DNA from: Terasakiispira papahanaumokuakeensis
GTDB lineage: Bacteria > Pseudomonadota > Gammaproteobacteria > Pseudomonadales > Halomonadaceae
Length of the DNA stretch: 64,000 nucleotides
Reading direction: 5' to 3'
Assembly (NCBI RefSeq): GCF_001709345.1
Contig: NZ_MDTQ01000001.1
Location: 1,525,108 to 1,589,107, forward strand
The position numbers were made by a program, and so were the translations under genes. The notes under the pieces were generated by a model. That model made no database searches and was not told where the DNA came from. It saw nothing but the letters and a program-made list of their open reading frames with translations. Within the stretch, counting starts at the first letter, position 1, and each line of letters opens with the position of its first letter. Below, one piece after another: positions 20,127-28,701 of this stretch.

Positions 20127-21426
20127 GATGTTCCTCCTGATCAGCCAAAGGCGCCCCTTGGCGCTTTGTTACGGGCAGCCTGACTTCGGTCAGCGTGCCG
20201 CCTTCATCGTGATTGAAAAGTCTGACACTGCCACCGATCCGGTTAATGGTGGCATGTGTTAAAAACAGCCCTAAACCTAATCCCTTGCTTTTTGTCGAAA
20301 CAAAAGTTTCGCCCAGGCGTTCAGCAATTTCCATTGGGATGCCTGGGCCATGATCATGAATCTCAAGCTTGGCCTGTTGTGGTTTCCAACGAACTTTGAT
20401 GTCAACCGGTTTGTCCTGACTGGCATCGGCCGCGTTGTTGAGTAGGTTCAATAACGATTGTTGCAATGTGATATCTGCATTCAAGTCGGGCATTTCTGAT
20501 ACTTCGCCCGACCAGGTCAGTGAATAATGGATATCTGGGCGGAGCACATTCCAACGCTCAATAACCACTTCAATAAATTCGTCTAACGGTAAACGGACAT
20601 TCTTACCCAGTCGGCTACGATCAGTATTGTGTACCAGCGACTTCAAGGTTTGTTTGCAGGTGGCAATTTGTTGCTGTAACAAGGCCAAATCATCCTGAAT
20701 CGGATCTTGTTCATCATGTTCGTTGCGCATTTCACTGAGCATGACGGCCATGGTTGAGAGCGGTGTCCCTAATTCATGTGCTGTCCCAGCGGCTTGAGTG
20801 GCAATTGCCATAATTTGGTCGTCACGCAGCGCCTGTTCCCGAGTCTGTGCTAAAGCCGCATCACGTTGGCGGAGTGCATGAGCCATCTTAAAAAGAAATA
20901 CAGTGATCAAGCCTGCACTGAGCAGGAAATTAGCCCACATCCCAAAAATGTGAAGTGAGAGACCCGCGCCACGGACATGCTCAAGTTGCGGCACTGGATG
21001 GTTAAAGAACATTAAGATGGTGTAGCTGGCGAGTGCGGTTGCGGCGATGATCCAAGTATGCAACCAAGGTAAGGTCGCAGCGGAGATGGTTATCGGAATC
21101 AGAAAGTAGGAAATAAATGGATTACTCGCACCGCCAGTAAAGAAGAACAGTAAACATAAACCGCAGACATCGAACAGCAGATGCAATAAGTACTCGGTAT
21201 CGCTGACCGGGCGGGGAATGCCCAGGCGCCACCAAGTCAGTATATTGCCACCGGCCATGGTCAGTATGACGGAAAAAACGGCCAGTACGTTCAGTTGAAA
21301 ATGGAGAATTTCTAAGCCGAAAATAATGCCCGCTAAAAAACCTGTCCAGGTGATGCCGCGCACAATCGTTAAACGCACTAAATTGCGCCCGGGTGTGGAT
21401 AGAGGAAGCGGTTGTGTTGCCATCAT
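20107..21426 (-). CDS. roxS: Redox sensor histidine kinase, RegB/PrrB (RoxS) family
   Basis: A 439-residue membrane kinase with about six N-terminal transmembrane helices. The sensing region contains GGASNPF, the GGxxNPF quinone-binding motif of RegB proteins. The H-box is AGTAHELGTPLSTMAVML. A Cys in QQQIATCKQTL sits where the redox-active Cys of RegB lies. The ATPase domain has N box LLNLLNNAADASQ, DHGPGIP and GLGLGLFL. It phosphorylates the RoxR partner encoded by the overlapping downstream gene. It begins MM, with AGGAG upstream. Confidence 0.9.
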   Translation of the reverse strand: MMATQPLPLSTPGRNLVRLTIVRGITWTGFLAGIIFGLEILHFQLNVLAVFSVILTMAGGNILTWWRLGIPRPVSDTEYLLHLLFDVCGLCLLFFFTGGASNPFISYFLIPITISAATLPWLHTWIIAATALASYTILMFFNHPVPQLEHVRGAGLSLHIFGMWANFLLSAGLITVFLFKMAHALRQRDAALAQTREQALRDDQIMAIATQAAGTAHELGTPLSTMAVMLSEMRNEHDEQDPIQDDLALLQQQIATCKQTLKSLVHNTDRSRLGKNVRLPLDEFIEVVIERWNVLRPDIHYSLTWSGEVSEMPDLNADITLQQSLLNLLNNAADASQDKPVDIKVRWKPQQAKLEIHDHGPGIPMEIAERLGETFVSTKSKGLGLGLFLTHATINRIGGSVRLFNHDEGGTLTEVRLPVTKRQGAPLADQEEHHEPTAG

Positions 21427-21745
21427 TGCGGCATAGGCTCCTGATGTGAATCAAAACAGATGATGAATGATGTGATTTTACTCTTCGTTACGCCGATATT
21501 GTACGGGGTCTGTGTTGCCTTGTCCCTTGAGCGATAGGTGCTTGTTGAATTCATCGACGATTCATCGGCCGGTGAGGGCTGGAGGAGGGGCTCGGGTTCG
21601 TCATCTTGTGTTTAAGGTTCATTGTGTCTCGGACGTATATCAGCGAAAATGTCTTCATTAAATTTAAAAATTACGGCGTTAGCTCAGGCTAACGACCGCC
21701 TACAAGCTGATTGCTTCGAGCTGAACCAAGAGACGAAACCGACCC
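21427..21745. other. Divergent intergenic region roxS-prfC
   Basis: 319 bp that must hold the roxS promoter (minus) and the prfC promoter (plus). No ORF is credible. The only structured element I see is the inverted repeat CGTTAGC-tcag-GCTAACG (21677-21694), about 50 bp before the prfC start. It could be a leader hairpin or an operator. Confidence 0.5.
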
Positions 21746-23332
21746 ATGTCTAATTCTTTACTCGCGTCAGAAGTGGCGCGCCGCAGAACTTTTGCCATTA
21801 TTTCCCACCCTGATGCCGGTAAAACTACGATCACAGAGAAACTACTACTGTTAGGCAAGTTAATTCAGGTGGCTGGATCGGTAAAAGGTAAGAAGGGGGA
21901 CCGTCACGCGACCTCCGATTGGATGAGCATGGAGCAAGAACGTGGGATCTCAATCACTTCTTCTGTGATGCAGTTTCCCTATCATGATCGCGTCGTCAAT
22001 CTTTTGGATACCCCAGGGCACGAAGACTTCTCAGAAGATACTTATCGCACGTTAACCGCTGTGGACTCGGCGTTGATGGTCGTCGATGGCGCGAAAGGGG
22101 TTGAGGATCGCACGATCAAGCTGATGGAAGTCTGTCGATTACGAGATACCCCCATTTTTTCTTTTGTGAATAAGCTCGATCGCGACATTCGAGATCCGAT
22201 TGAACTGCTTGATGAAATTGAAGAAGTGCTCAAAATCGAAGCCGCCCCCATTAATTGGCCAATTGGGTCCGGTCAATGGTTCAAAGGCGTATACAACCTC
22301 TATCATGATGAAATTCATGTGTTTACGCCAGGGCAAGGTCATACCTTGCCGGAAGATCAACGGATCAAAGGGCTTGATTCAGACCAGGCGCGTGAGCTGT
22401 TAGGCGATGAATATGATGATTTTGTTGATGAAATCGAGTTAGTGCGTGGTGCGACACATCAATGGAATCGTGAAGACTTCCTTGCGGGCCGTCAGACGCC
22501 TGTCTATTTCGGTACCGCCCTGGCCAATTTTGGCGTGCGCGAAATGCTGAACGATTTTGTCGAATGGGCGCCTGCCCCTGAAATGCGGCATGCCGAACCC
22601 CGTGATGTTAAGGCTGATGAAGACAAATTCAGTGGTTTTGTGTTTAAAATCCAAGCGAATATGGATCCGAAACACCGTGATCGGATTGCCTTTATGCGCG
22701 TGTGCTCTGGTCGTTACAGCAAAGGCATGAAGATGCGTCATTGTCGAATTAATAAAGATATTCGAATTGCGGATGCGGTTGGCTTTGTTGCCGGAGATCG
22801 AGAGCTGGTCGAAGAGGCTTTTCCAGGCGATATTATCGGCTTGCATAACCATGGCACGATTCAGATTGGTGATGCTTTCACTGAAGGTGAGCCGCTAAAA
22901 TTTACGGGCATCCCGCACTTTGCCCCAGAGCTATTCAAGCGGGTGCGGCCCAGGGATCCGCTCAAAGTCAAACAGTTGCAAAAAGGATTGCAGCAGTTGT
23001 CGGAAGAAGGTGCCGTTCAATTATTCCAACCCTTGAATAATAACGATCTGATTCTAGGCGCTGTGGGGCAGTTGCAGTTTGATGTGGTGATGTTCCGCTT
23101 GAAAGATGAATATAAAGTAGATTGCTTGTATGAAGGGGTTACTGTACAGACGGCACGCTGGGTAGAATCCAATGATCCTCGTAAGATCGAAGAAATTCGT
23201 AACAAACAGAGTGATCATTTAGCACTTGATGGGGCCGGGTTATTAACCTATCTGGCGCCAACGCGTGTTAACTTAAGTTTGGCTGAAGAGCGCTTTCCTG
23301 ATATTGACTTCCGGGCAACGCGGGAGCATTAA
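21746..23332 (+). CDS. prfC: Peptide chain release factor 3
   Basis: A 528-residue translational GTPase, the normal RF3 length. G1 is SHPDAGKTT, the switch I region is [21 protein letters not shown]3 is [15 protein letters not shown] and G4 is NKLDRD. Domain II and the RF3-specific C-terminal domain follow. It recycles RF1/RF2 from the ribosome after peptide release. It is monocistronic, with a strong terminator just behind it. Confidence 0.97.
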   Translation: MSNSLLASEVARRRTFAIISHPDAGKTTITEKLLLLGKLIQVAGSVKGKKGDRHATSDWMSMEQERGISITSSVMQFPYHDRVVNLLDTPGHEDFSEDTYRTLTAVDSALMVVDGAKGVEDRTIKLMEVCRLRDTPIFSFVNKLDRDIRDPIELLDEIEEVLKIEAAPINWPIGSGQWFKGVYNLYHDEIHVFTPGQGHTLPEDQRIKGLDSDQARELLGDEYDDFVDEIELVRGATHQWNREDFLAGRQTPVYFGTALANFGVREMLNDFVEWAPAPEMRHAEPRDVKADEDKFSGFVFKIQANMDPKHRDRIAFMRVCSGRYSKGMKMRHCRINKDIRIADAVGFVAGDRELVEEAFPGDIIGLHNHGTIQIGDAFTEGEPLKFTGIPHFAPELFKRVRPRDPLKVKQLQKGLQQLSEEGAVQLFQPLNNNDLILGAVGQLQFDVVMFRLKDEYKVDCLYEGVTVQTARWVESNDPRKIEEIRNKQSDHLALDGAGLLTYLAPTRVNLSLAEERFPDIDFRATREH

Positions 23333-23371
23333 GAGCGCTCTTGTCAGCAAGAATACATAGTGAAATCTGAA

Positions 23372-23409
23372 CACCTAAGCCACTTGAGTCGTGGCTTAGG
23401 TGTTTTTTT
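23372..23409 (+). terminator. Rho-independent terminator after prfC
   Basis: A perfect 12-bp stem, CACCTAAGCCAC (23372-23383) with GTGGCTTAGGTG (23391-23402), a 7-nt loop and a T run (23403-23409), 39 bp after the stop codon. Confidence 0.93.
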
Positions 23410-23540
23410 GTCTCAAATGTTCAATTGGCGTTGAGTGTTGGAGGCCTCTACTGCTTTTGTGCATTTATTGGCACTCTTTCTTCCAATTGCTACGCTTTGA
23501 AGCAGATGTGCTGTGAATTGCTCCATGTTCAGGAGGTGCC

Positions 23541-25382
23541 ATGGCGAATCGTTCGCGTGGATCATTTCAGCCAGGAAGTCAAACAGACGATGCCGGCCGT
23601 GCTTATCTGGATGCCATCCGATTGATGCAAATTTTGACTCAGTGGCAGCTACCTTACCCGGTTCAACTAGTGGTTGTCGGGCAAGAAAACGATGAAGAAT
23701 GTGGAGCGCTTGCCGGTTTTGTTGAACGGCTTTGCTTTAATCAAGAGGCTCGCTCGGGGCTCAATGAAAAAGTGAATACTGATCAGCGCTGTGACGGACT
23801 GATCATCAAAACTTATCTTGCCGCTCATTCCGTTCGATTACTGGATGCCGCACAGCAAGTGTCATTAATATTTAAATGGAAAGATCAGCGTTATCGAACG
23901 GCCCCGGTGCGGTTAAGATCCTCGGCGCATCAAGTAAGTGACGGGCGTTTATGGCATGTCAAAATGCCTCAGCGTGCCGAAAGCCTCTATATTAGGAATT
24001 ACTTTCGGGCCCATTTGCATGAGACTTTGAAAGTAGACGGTGTCCTTCATCGCGGTGACCGGCAGGTTAAAGTTCGGCTACTCGATATATCTGCCGGGGG
24101 GTGTCGTTTACTCGTTCCAGTGAGAGAAGGGGTTGCTTGGTGGCAACAGCTCTCAAACAGGAGTTCAGAGGATGATACTGCCGATGGGGAAAAACTGACT
24201 TGTGATGTTCAGCTTGCTTTTCCCAGTGGCGAATGGCTTGAAGGGCGGGGGAGTATTCGTTCCGTTTATGCCACTCGACGCGGTCTATTTGCGACGGTTG
24301 GGATTTGCTTTGACCCTGATCAGGAAGCGCTTGAAGAGCAAGCGATGAGAATTGCTCTGGAGACGGAAAGAGAGTCCGCTCGGCTAGGGGAGGAGTCGCA
24401 CCATGACTTGTTACCGGCTCCTCTCTATCAAGGACGGGCGCCAGCGGTTGATATCGCTCAGCCGGTGATCACTCATCCTGATGCTTCTGGCTTGCAGTCG
24501 GTTTTGGAGGGTGTCGCGGCGATATTATGCATTCAGGCCCTCAGGCTAGCCCACGATGAACCTTTTGACAGTGACCTAATCAAGCAGGCGTCTCAATCTT
24601 TATTGAAACGATTGGACCAACAGCCGGATGAGCTTATGTATGCCTTGGTTCGGTTACATGGTTGGCCTTCGATTATTCGCCACTGCATGTTAGTGGCTGC
24701 CCGCTTGTATCTACTGGCCACGTCAGAAAAGCTCATTGACGGGGCTCCAGAGGCGCTATTGGCGAGTGCTTTGCTTCATGATTTAGGCAAACTCGTCGTT
24801 CATTTGCCCGTGCGTTTAAGTGATGAGCCTGACATTAGAGCACGGCAGTCTGAGCAGTTACGCCAGGTACTCCTTCGCGTTTTGCAAGGGTTACATGCGG
24901 TGAACTGGATTGCTCGGCGGTTTCTTGAGGCGGCGTTGGTCAACCCCCATGAACGGCTGGATGGTTCGGGTGTGCCACGTGGTTTGAACGCTGGCGAGCT
25001 GGATGCATTAAGCCGAATGGCGGCGGTCGTTGATAAAATCGATCTGCTGACTTATGCCAATGATCAGCATGATGGTGTTCGCCTCCATGATATTGTGCCT
25101 CTGGTCTTTGCCGATAAGTCGTTGGACCAGGGAATGGTGACATGCTATGTGGAGTATTTTGGCTTGTTTCCTGTGGGCAGTCTGGTTCGCTTTAGCGGTG
25201 GTGCTTTGGCTTGGGTTCTTTGCCTGGATGAAACCGGCTTACCCGCAGAAGTTTCGGTAGCGGTTGATGATAAGTCGCTTGACCTCGTCGGTGGAGAGGT
25301 CATCTGTGCTAGACAATTCGCATCTCGTTTAGGCAAGTTGAAAGGCCATGCTGCGCCTCGTTATTTAGAGGCATTGCGTTAG
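23541..25382 (+). CDS. PilZ domain / HD-GYP-like fusion protein
   Basis: A 613-residue cytoplasmic protein. An N-terminal region of about 150 residues resembles YcgR-type flagellar-brake N-domains only loosely. The PilZ domain then shows the c-di-GMP-binding pair RNYFR (RxxxR) and DISAGG (DxSxxG). The C-terminal half is an HD-GYP-like domain with LLHDLGKLVVH and PHERLDGSGVPRGL. The HD pair is intact but GYP reads GVP, so phosphodiesterase activity is uncertain. It could sense and perhaps cleave c-di-GMP in one chain. ATG 23541 follows CAGGAGGT. It has its own promoter region after the prfC terminator. Confidence 0.78.
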   Translation: MANRSRGSFQPGSQTDDAGRAYLDAIRLMQILTQWQLPYPVQLVVVGQENDEECGALAGFVERLCFNQEARSGLNEKVNTDQRCDGLIIKTYLAAHSVRLLDAAQQVSLIFKWKDQRYRTAPVRLRSSAHQVSDGRLWHVKMPQRAESLYIRNYFRAHLHETLKVDGVLHRGDRQVKVRLLDISAGGCRLLVPVREGVAWWQQLSNRSSEDDTADGEKLTCDVQLAFPSGEWLEGRGSIRSVYATRRGLFATVGICFDPDQEALEEQAMRIALETERESARLGEESHHDLLPAPLYQGRAPAVDIAQPVITHPDASGLQSVLEGVAAILCIQALRLAHDEPFDSDLIKQASQSLLKRLDQQPDELMYALVRLHGWPSIIRHCMLVAARLYLLATSEKLIDGAPEALLASALLHDLGKLVVHLPVRLSDEPDIRARQSEQLRQVLLRVLQGLHAVNWIARRFLEAALVNPHERLDGSGVPRGLNAGELDALSRMAAVVDKIDLLTYANDQHDGVRLHDIVPLVFADKSLDQGMVTCYVEYFGLFPVGSLVRFSGGALAWVLCLDETGLPAEVSVAVDDKSLDLVGGEVICARQFASRLGKLKGHAAPRYLEALR

Positions 25383-25476
25383 TGATTGAGTCCCAAGCGA
25401 TCGGTGGATGATCTTACATGTATAACGGCTGCGTCTATCTATACATACATATGTATGCCCGCGAACTGTTGACCCT

Positions 25477-26241
25477 ATGATTGATGCTCACTGCCATTTA
25501 GATTTTCCTGTCTTTGATGCTGATCGAAGTGCCATGCTTGAACGCGCGCGGCAAGCCGGTGTAAAGGGGTTTGTGGTGCCAGGTGTCACGCAATCAACTT
25601 GGGCAAGAACTTTGTCCGTCTGCCAGTCATACCCTGATTTGTTCCCTTGCCTTGGGTTGCATCCTTATTTTTTGGAAGAGCACTCTGTGGCACAGTTGGC
25701 ATTGCTCGAGAATATGCTGAAGGCTCATCCTGAAGTGGTGGCGATTGGCGAAATTGGTGTCGATTTTTGGGCGTCCAACGCCAACTCAGATCTTCAATGG
25801 CACTTATTGGACGCGCAGTTATTGCTGGCGCAACAATACCGTTTGCCTGTGGTTCTGCATGTGCGTAAAGGGCATGATCAAGTCTTAAAGCGTTTGCGGC
25901 AGCGATCACTGCCTTGTGGTGGACTCATTCACGCCTTTTCAGGGAGCTTACAGCAGGCTCAGGCCTACTGGTCATTGGGTTTTCATCTTGGCATTGGGGG
26001 CGCCGTGACTTATGACCGTGCTCAAAAGCTTAGGCGGGTTGTTCAGCAGCTACCTTTGGAGTCGATTCTATTAGAGACTGATAGCCCCGACATGCCGCTT
26101 TCAGGATATCAAGGGCAACGTAATGAACCGGCCCGATTAGCCTTGGTGCTCAGTGTTGTGGCGCAGTTGCGAGGGATGCAGCCCCATGATCTTGCCTTAT
26201 CTTCAGAAGCCATGACGCGTCAGCTATTCCAGCTACCCTGA
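25477..26241 (+). CDS. TatD-family metal-dependent hydrolase (DNase)
   Basis: A 254-residue TIM-barrel hydrolase. Metal ligands are visible in MIDAHCHLDFP (HxH), AIGEIGVDFW (Glu), VLHVRKGHDQ (His), IHAFSGS (His) and LETDSPDMP (Asp). The family comprises Mg-dependent 3'-5' exonucleases of the TatD/YcfH/YjjV type; YjjV-like members are the closest by wording. It starts 94 bp after the PilZ protein. The substrate is not clear from sequence. Confidence 0.85.
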   Translation: MIDAHCHLDFPVFDADRSAMLERARQAGVKGFVVPGVTQSTWARTLSVCQSYPDLFPCLGLHPYFLEEHSVAQLALLENMLKAHPEVVAIGEIGVDFWASNANSDLQWHLLDAQLLLAQQYRLPVVLHVRKGHDQVLKRLRQRSLPCGGLIHAFSGSLQQAQAYWSLGFHLGIGGAVTYDRAQKLRRVVQQLPLESILLETDSPDMPLSGYQGQRNEPARLALVLSVVAQLRGMQPHDLALSSEAMTRQLFQLP

Positions 26242-26356
26242 GTCAATAATCTGAGCTGAAATTGTTCTCTAAATCTTTATCCGTCACGGGTTTATTTAGC
26301 GATATTGATCTGGGCTGTTTATGATAGGTCTTTTGATCCGGATATCGAGTTTGTTT

Positions 26357-26671
26357 ATGTCTCAGCCTTCGTCTTATCGGCCAACGTTTACTTCTTCTGG
26401 GTCCGCATTGCGGGTTTTACGTGCGGGCAAGCATAATCCTAATTGGGAGGCCGCTGCGGAGTATCTTCTGGAAAGGGCTGCGCCTGATGTGAAACTGTTA
26501 ATTGAAGCTGCACTACAGTTAGAGCATGGGTCTACTGCGGAAGTGAAGCCTCAATCTGCACGTCAACTTTCTTGGCGGTGGTGGCACTTCCTAGTGTTGG
26601 CCCTGATGGGGTCGGGTCTAACGGCACTGCTGGTTTGGATTGTGAATAATGCGGTGTTTAGGCAATGCTAA
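26357..26671 (+). CDS. Small single-pass membrane protein of unknown function
   Basis: 104 residues from the ATG at 26357. The open frame reaches an earlier ATG at 26321 (116 residues), and neither has a good ribosome-binding site. The cytoplasmic N-terminal part is basic and helical (WEAAAEYLLERAAPDVKLLIEAALQL). One transmembrane helix near the C-terminus (HFLVLALMGSGLTALLVWIV) is preceded by WRWWH. I recognise no family. It may be a tail-anchored protein. It lies 115 bp after the TatD gene and before the ygfZ terminator. Confidence 0.5.
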   Translation: MSQPSSYRPTFTSSGSALRVLRAGKHNPNWEAAAEYLLERAAPDVKLLIEAALQLEHGSTAEVKPQSARQLSWRWWHFLVLALMGSGLTALLVWIVNNAVFRQC

Positions 26672-27019
26672 GATTGTGAAAATCTTGAGCCGCAAAATGC
26701 TAACCCTTAACGCTAAGCCATCATCCTCGTGTCCAGAAAAAAGCCCGCTTTCGTGAGAAAGCGGGCTGGCCAATAAGGCTCAATCAATCTGGAGTCAGTC
26801 ACTCACTCCCGTCGGAGTGCAATTATTTAAATGCATGGCTTGTGCCGTTTTTTGTTTTTTAATTTAAAAACAATGAGTTAAGTTGTTCTATCTCGTGTGT
26901 GGCTCGGTGTTTAAAGCGGCCGACTATTTTTTCGGGTTTATCGTGTAACGTTATGGTGCATGGTTGGCGTTTCCTGGTGCTCGCTGGTGCATATTCGCTG
27001 TGGTGATGAAGTGTTCCCA
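26672..27019. other. Convergent intergenic region with AT-rich stretch
   Basis: 348 bp between the small membrane protein and the ygfZ stop (minus). It holds the hairpin described at 26737-26767 and an AT-rich stretch at 26822-26875 (homopolymeric T and A runs). I see no further gene. Confidence 0.5.
26737..26767 (-). terminator. Terminator for ygfZ (minus strand)
   Basis: A perfect 11-bp stem, AGCCCGCTTTC (26742-26752) with GAAAGCGGGCT (26757-26767), and a 4-nt loop. The A run at 26737-26741 becomes the T run when read on the minus strand. It lies about 250 nt beyond the ygfZ stop. Confidence 0.8.
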
Positions 27020-28096
27020 TTATTTGGCTTGATCGGCCCGTGAATAGGGGTCGTAAGGCAGTTTTAATAGATTGAGCTTATTTTGTGGGTTTGCCGCCAA
27101 TGCCAGTTCATCTTCTTCGGCAGCGGTGTTTAACACCAACAACGCTTGAATTTGGCCATGGGCATCAGGCGCAGCTCTGACAATTTGACCCACTTTCTTC
27201 TCATGCTGATTGATGACTTCTGCTAGGCGGTCGGGCTGTTCTTGCCCGCTGAGCTGGGCCCGATAGAGCCGTTTTTTGACTTGTCCACGAAATTGCGCTC
27301 GAGCCACCACTTCTTGTCCCGAGTAACAGCCTTTCTTGAAATTAACGGCACCTAATGCCTGATAATTCAACATCTGTGGTAAAAATTGATCAGACAAAGA
27401 ATCTGTTACATGGACGATGCCGGACTGAATTTCCAGTAAGGTCCAGACAGGTTCGCCGACTGGGCGTATCGCGGTGGCTAACTGTTGCCAGATTTCTTGT
27501 GCTTGTGTCACGGGTATCATCACCAAAGCCCTAGGCTTTTGTCCAGGCAGCCTCATGATCATCCCGGTTTCATTCAGGGAGTGCCATTCATAGCTGTTCT
27601 CTGGCCAGCCTCCCAGCCGAGCTTTGATTAAAGCAGGCGTTTCTTTGCCCGTAATACCTAAAGCGACCCAATGATCACTTTCATCTTGCATTTGTGTTCG
27701 AAAGAACGGCACAAATTTGCTCAGCTGCGCTTCAGTGTGTTGGATGCAAGACCTTGCCATTAACAACTGAATACATTCAGATGACTGCCGTACCGCCTCG
27801 AAGCTCGATTGCATTCGTCCTTTAATGGAACAATAACTGCCAAAAAGGGCTCGGCTCTCCGTGAGCTCTCGGATGTCGCAGGTCACTTGTCCTTGTAGCA
27901 GCTTATCAGGTTGACCCCCAGTGAATGTCAGCATGCCCAGGCCTGTCAGTGGAATAATGACGCCTTCTTGCAACGCATGATTGGCTTGCCCTTCCAGGTC
28001 TCCAAAGTGATTTACCCGACCATTGTCGTCAAATACTGCGCCTTCAGTTTGTAGAAACTGGCGCCATTGCTCAAAATTTTCCAGCGAATTGCTCAT
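27020..28096 (-). CDS. ygfZ: Folate-binding protein YgfZ (Fe-S cluster and tRNA modification factor)
   Basis: A 358-residue GcvT-fold protein with the diagnostic KKGCYSGQEVVARAQFRGQ motif (K-G-C-Y-x-G-Q-E), whose Cys is functionally essential in the family. It binds tetrahydrofolate and helps assemble or repair Fe-S enzymes such as MiaB. Length is near the family's usual 325-350. The ORF begins MSNSLENFEQW. It is transcribed alone on the minus strand, with a terminator about 250 bp downstream. Confidence 0.93.
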   Translation of the reverse strand: MSNSLENFEQWRQFLQTEGAVFDDNGRVNHFGDLEGQANHALQEGVIIPLTGLGMLTFTGGQPDKLLQGQVTCDIRELTESRALFGSYCSIKGRMQSSFEAVRQSSECIQLLMARSCIQHTEAQLSKFVPFFRTQMQDESDHWVALGITGKETPALIKARLGGWPENSYEWHSLNETGMIMRLPGQKPRALVMIPVTQAQEIWQQLATAIRPVGEPVWTLLEIQSGIVHVTDSLSDQFLPQMLNYQALGAVNFKKGCYSGQEVVARAQFRGQVKKRLYRAQLSGQEQPDRLAEVINQHEKKVGQIVRAAPDAHGQIQALLVLNTAAEEDELALAANPQNKLNLLKLPYDPYSRADQAK

Positions 28097-28427
28097 GTAG
28101 CGCCTCTTTGTTTAATCAGCGTGTTAATACCAGTGGAAACGTCTTCGAGCCTTTTGAGAGGCTTTATACTGGCGAAAGTATGATTTTATAAATTGAATGA
28201 CATAGTTGGGATAATGAGCGATTAAATCAAGCCGGTCTTTCCGCTTAAGCTTGACTCTAAAGTCGACTCTAAGGTTTATGCTCTTGCACGTTCTAAAGGG
28301 CATCATGATCGCTGGCCGTCCAATAAGGCATAAATCAATCTTAGTGGCTTTGGGCGCCTAAGTGATTTTGAGCAAAAATGTGATCGATGTTTCATCGAAT
28401 CCTATTCAACCATTAAGGAGCGTTAAC
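28097..28427. other. Divergent intergenic region ygfZ-copZ
   Basis: 331 bp holding the ygfZ upstream region (minus) and the copZ promoter region (plus). A short direct duplication (gactctaa-agtc) lies at 28252-28273. I saw no convincing CueR/MerR-type dyad (ACCTTCC-N-GGAAGGT style) in front of copZ. No regulator gene is adjacent. Confidence 0.45.
28124..28306 (-). CDS. Doubtful 60-residue ORF upstream of ygfZ
   Basis: An open frame on the same strand as ygfZ, ending 27 bp before its start. The product is short and strongly basic (segment DRLDLIAHYPNYVIQFIKSY, end RRRFHWY). I recognise no family, and it is not SdhE, which often neighbours ygfZ. The first third is made from a 12-13 bp duplication (gactctaaagtc), which argues against a constrained coding sequence. 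It may be just the ygfZ leader. Confidence 0.2.
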   Translation of the reverse strand: MMPFRTCKSINLRVDFRVKLKRKDRLDLIAHYPNYVIQFIKSYFRQYKASQKARRRFHWY

Positions 28428-28625
28428 ATGGCAAAGGTTCATCTCCAACTCTCTGGCCTGACTTGCGGGGGTTGCGTCAATAAAGTGACACAAGCATTGA
28501 TGGAAGTAGAGGGTGTTGAAAGTGTCGAAGTCTCGCAAACTGCAGCTGATATTGAAGGTTCGGCATCTCTCGAAGACTTAATTGATGCTGTTGAAGACGC
28601 GGGTTATGAAGCCGAGAAGGCCTAA
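28428..28625 (+). CDS. copZ: CopZ-like copper chaperone (HMA domain)
   Basis: A 65-residue single heavy-metal-associated domain with metal site GLTCGGC (MxCxxC-type, with Leu-Thr in place of Met-x). It probably carries Cu(I) to the CopA ATPase encoded 76 bp downstream. ATG 28428 has AAGGAG 8 bp upstream; the longer frame from 28362 lacks one. It is strongly acidic and closely resembles the N-terminal HMA domain of the following CopA (shared ADIEG and D/EAGYEA segments), suggesting a duplication. Confidence 0.85.
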   Translation: MAKVHLQLSGLTCGGCVNKVTQALMEVEGVESVEVSQTAADIEGSASLEDLIDAVEDAGYEAEKA

Positions 28626-28701
28626 ATACGCTTAGCACTGCAAAGTAGTATCACCGAGTGGTTTTCCTAGCCTGTATTCAATTGTACCAGGGGAGGTCGA
28701 T

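Noticed and set aside
21677-21694. CGTTAGC/GCTAACG inverted repeat as an operator for prfC
   Set aside because: Only 7-bp arms and no regulator in view; kept as a note in the intergenic entry rather than a called site.
28124-28306. 60-residue ORF as SdhE, the usual ygfZ neighbour
   Set aside because: SdhE is about 85-95 residues and acidic, with an RGxxE motif; this product is basic, shorter and partly made of a short duplication.
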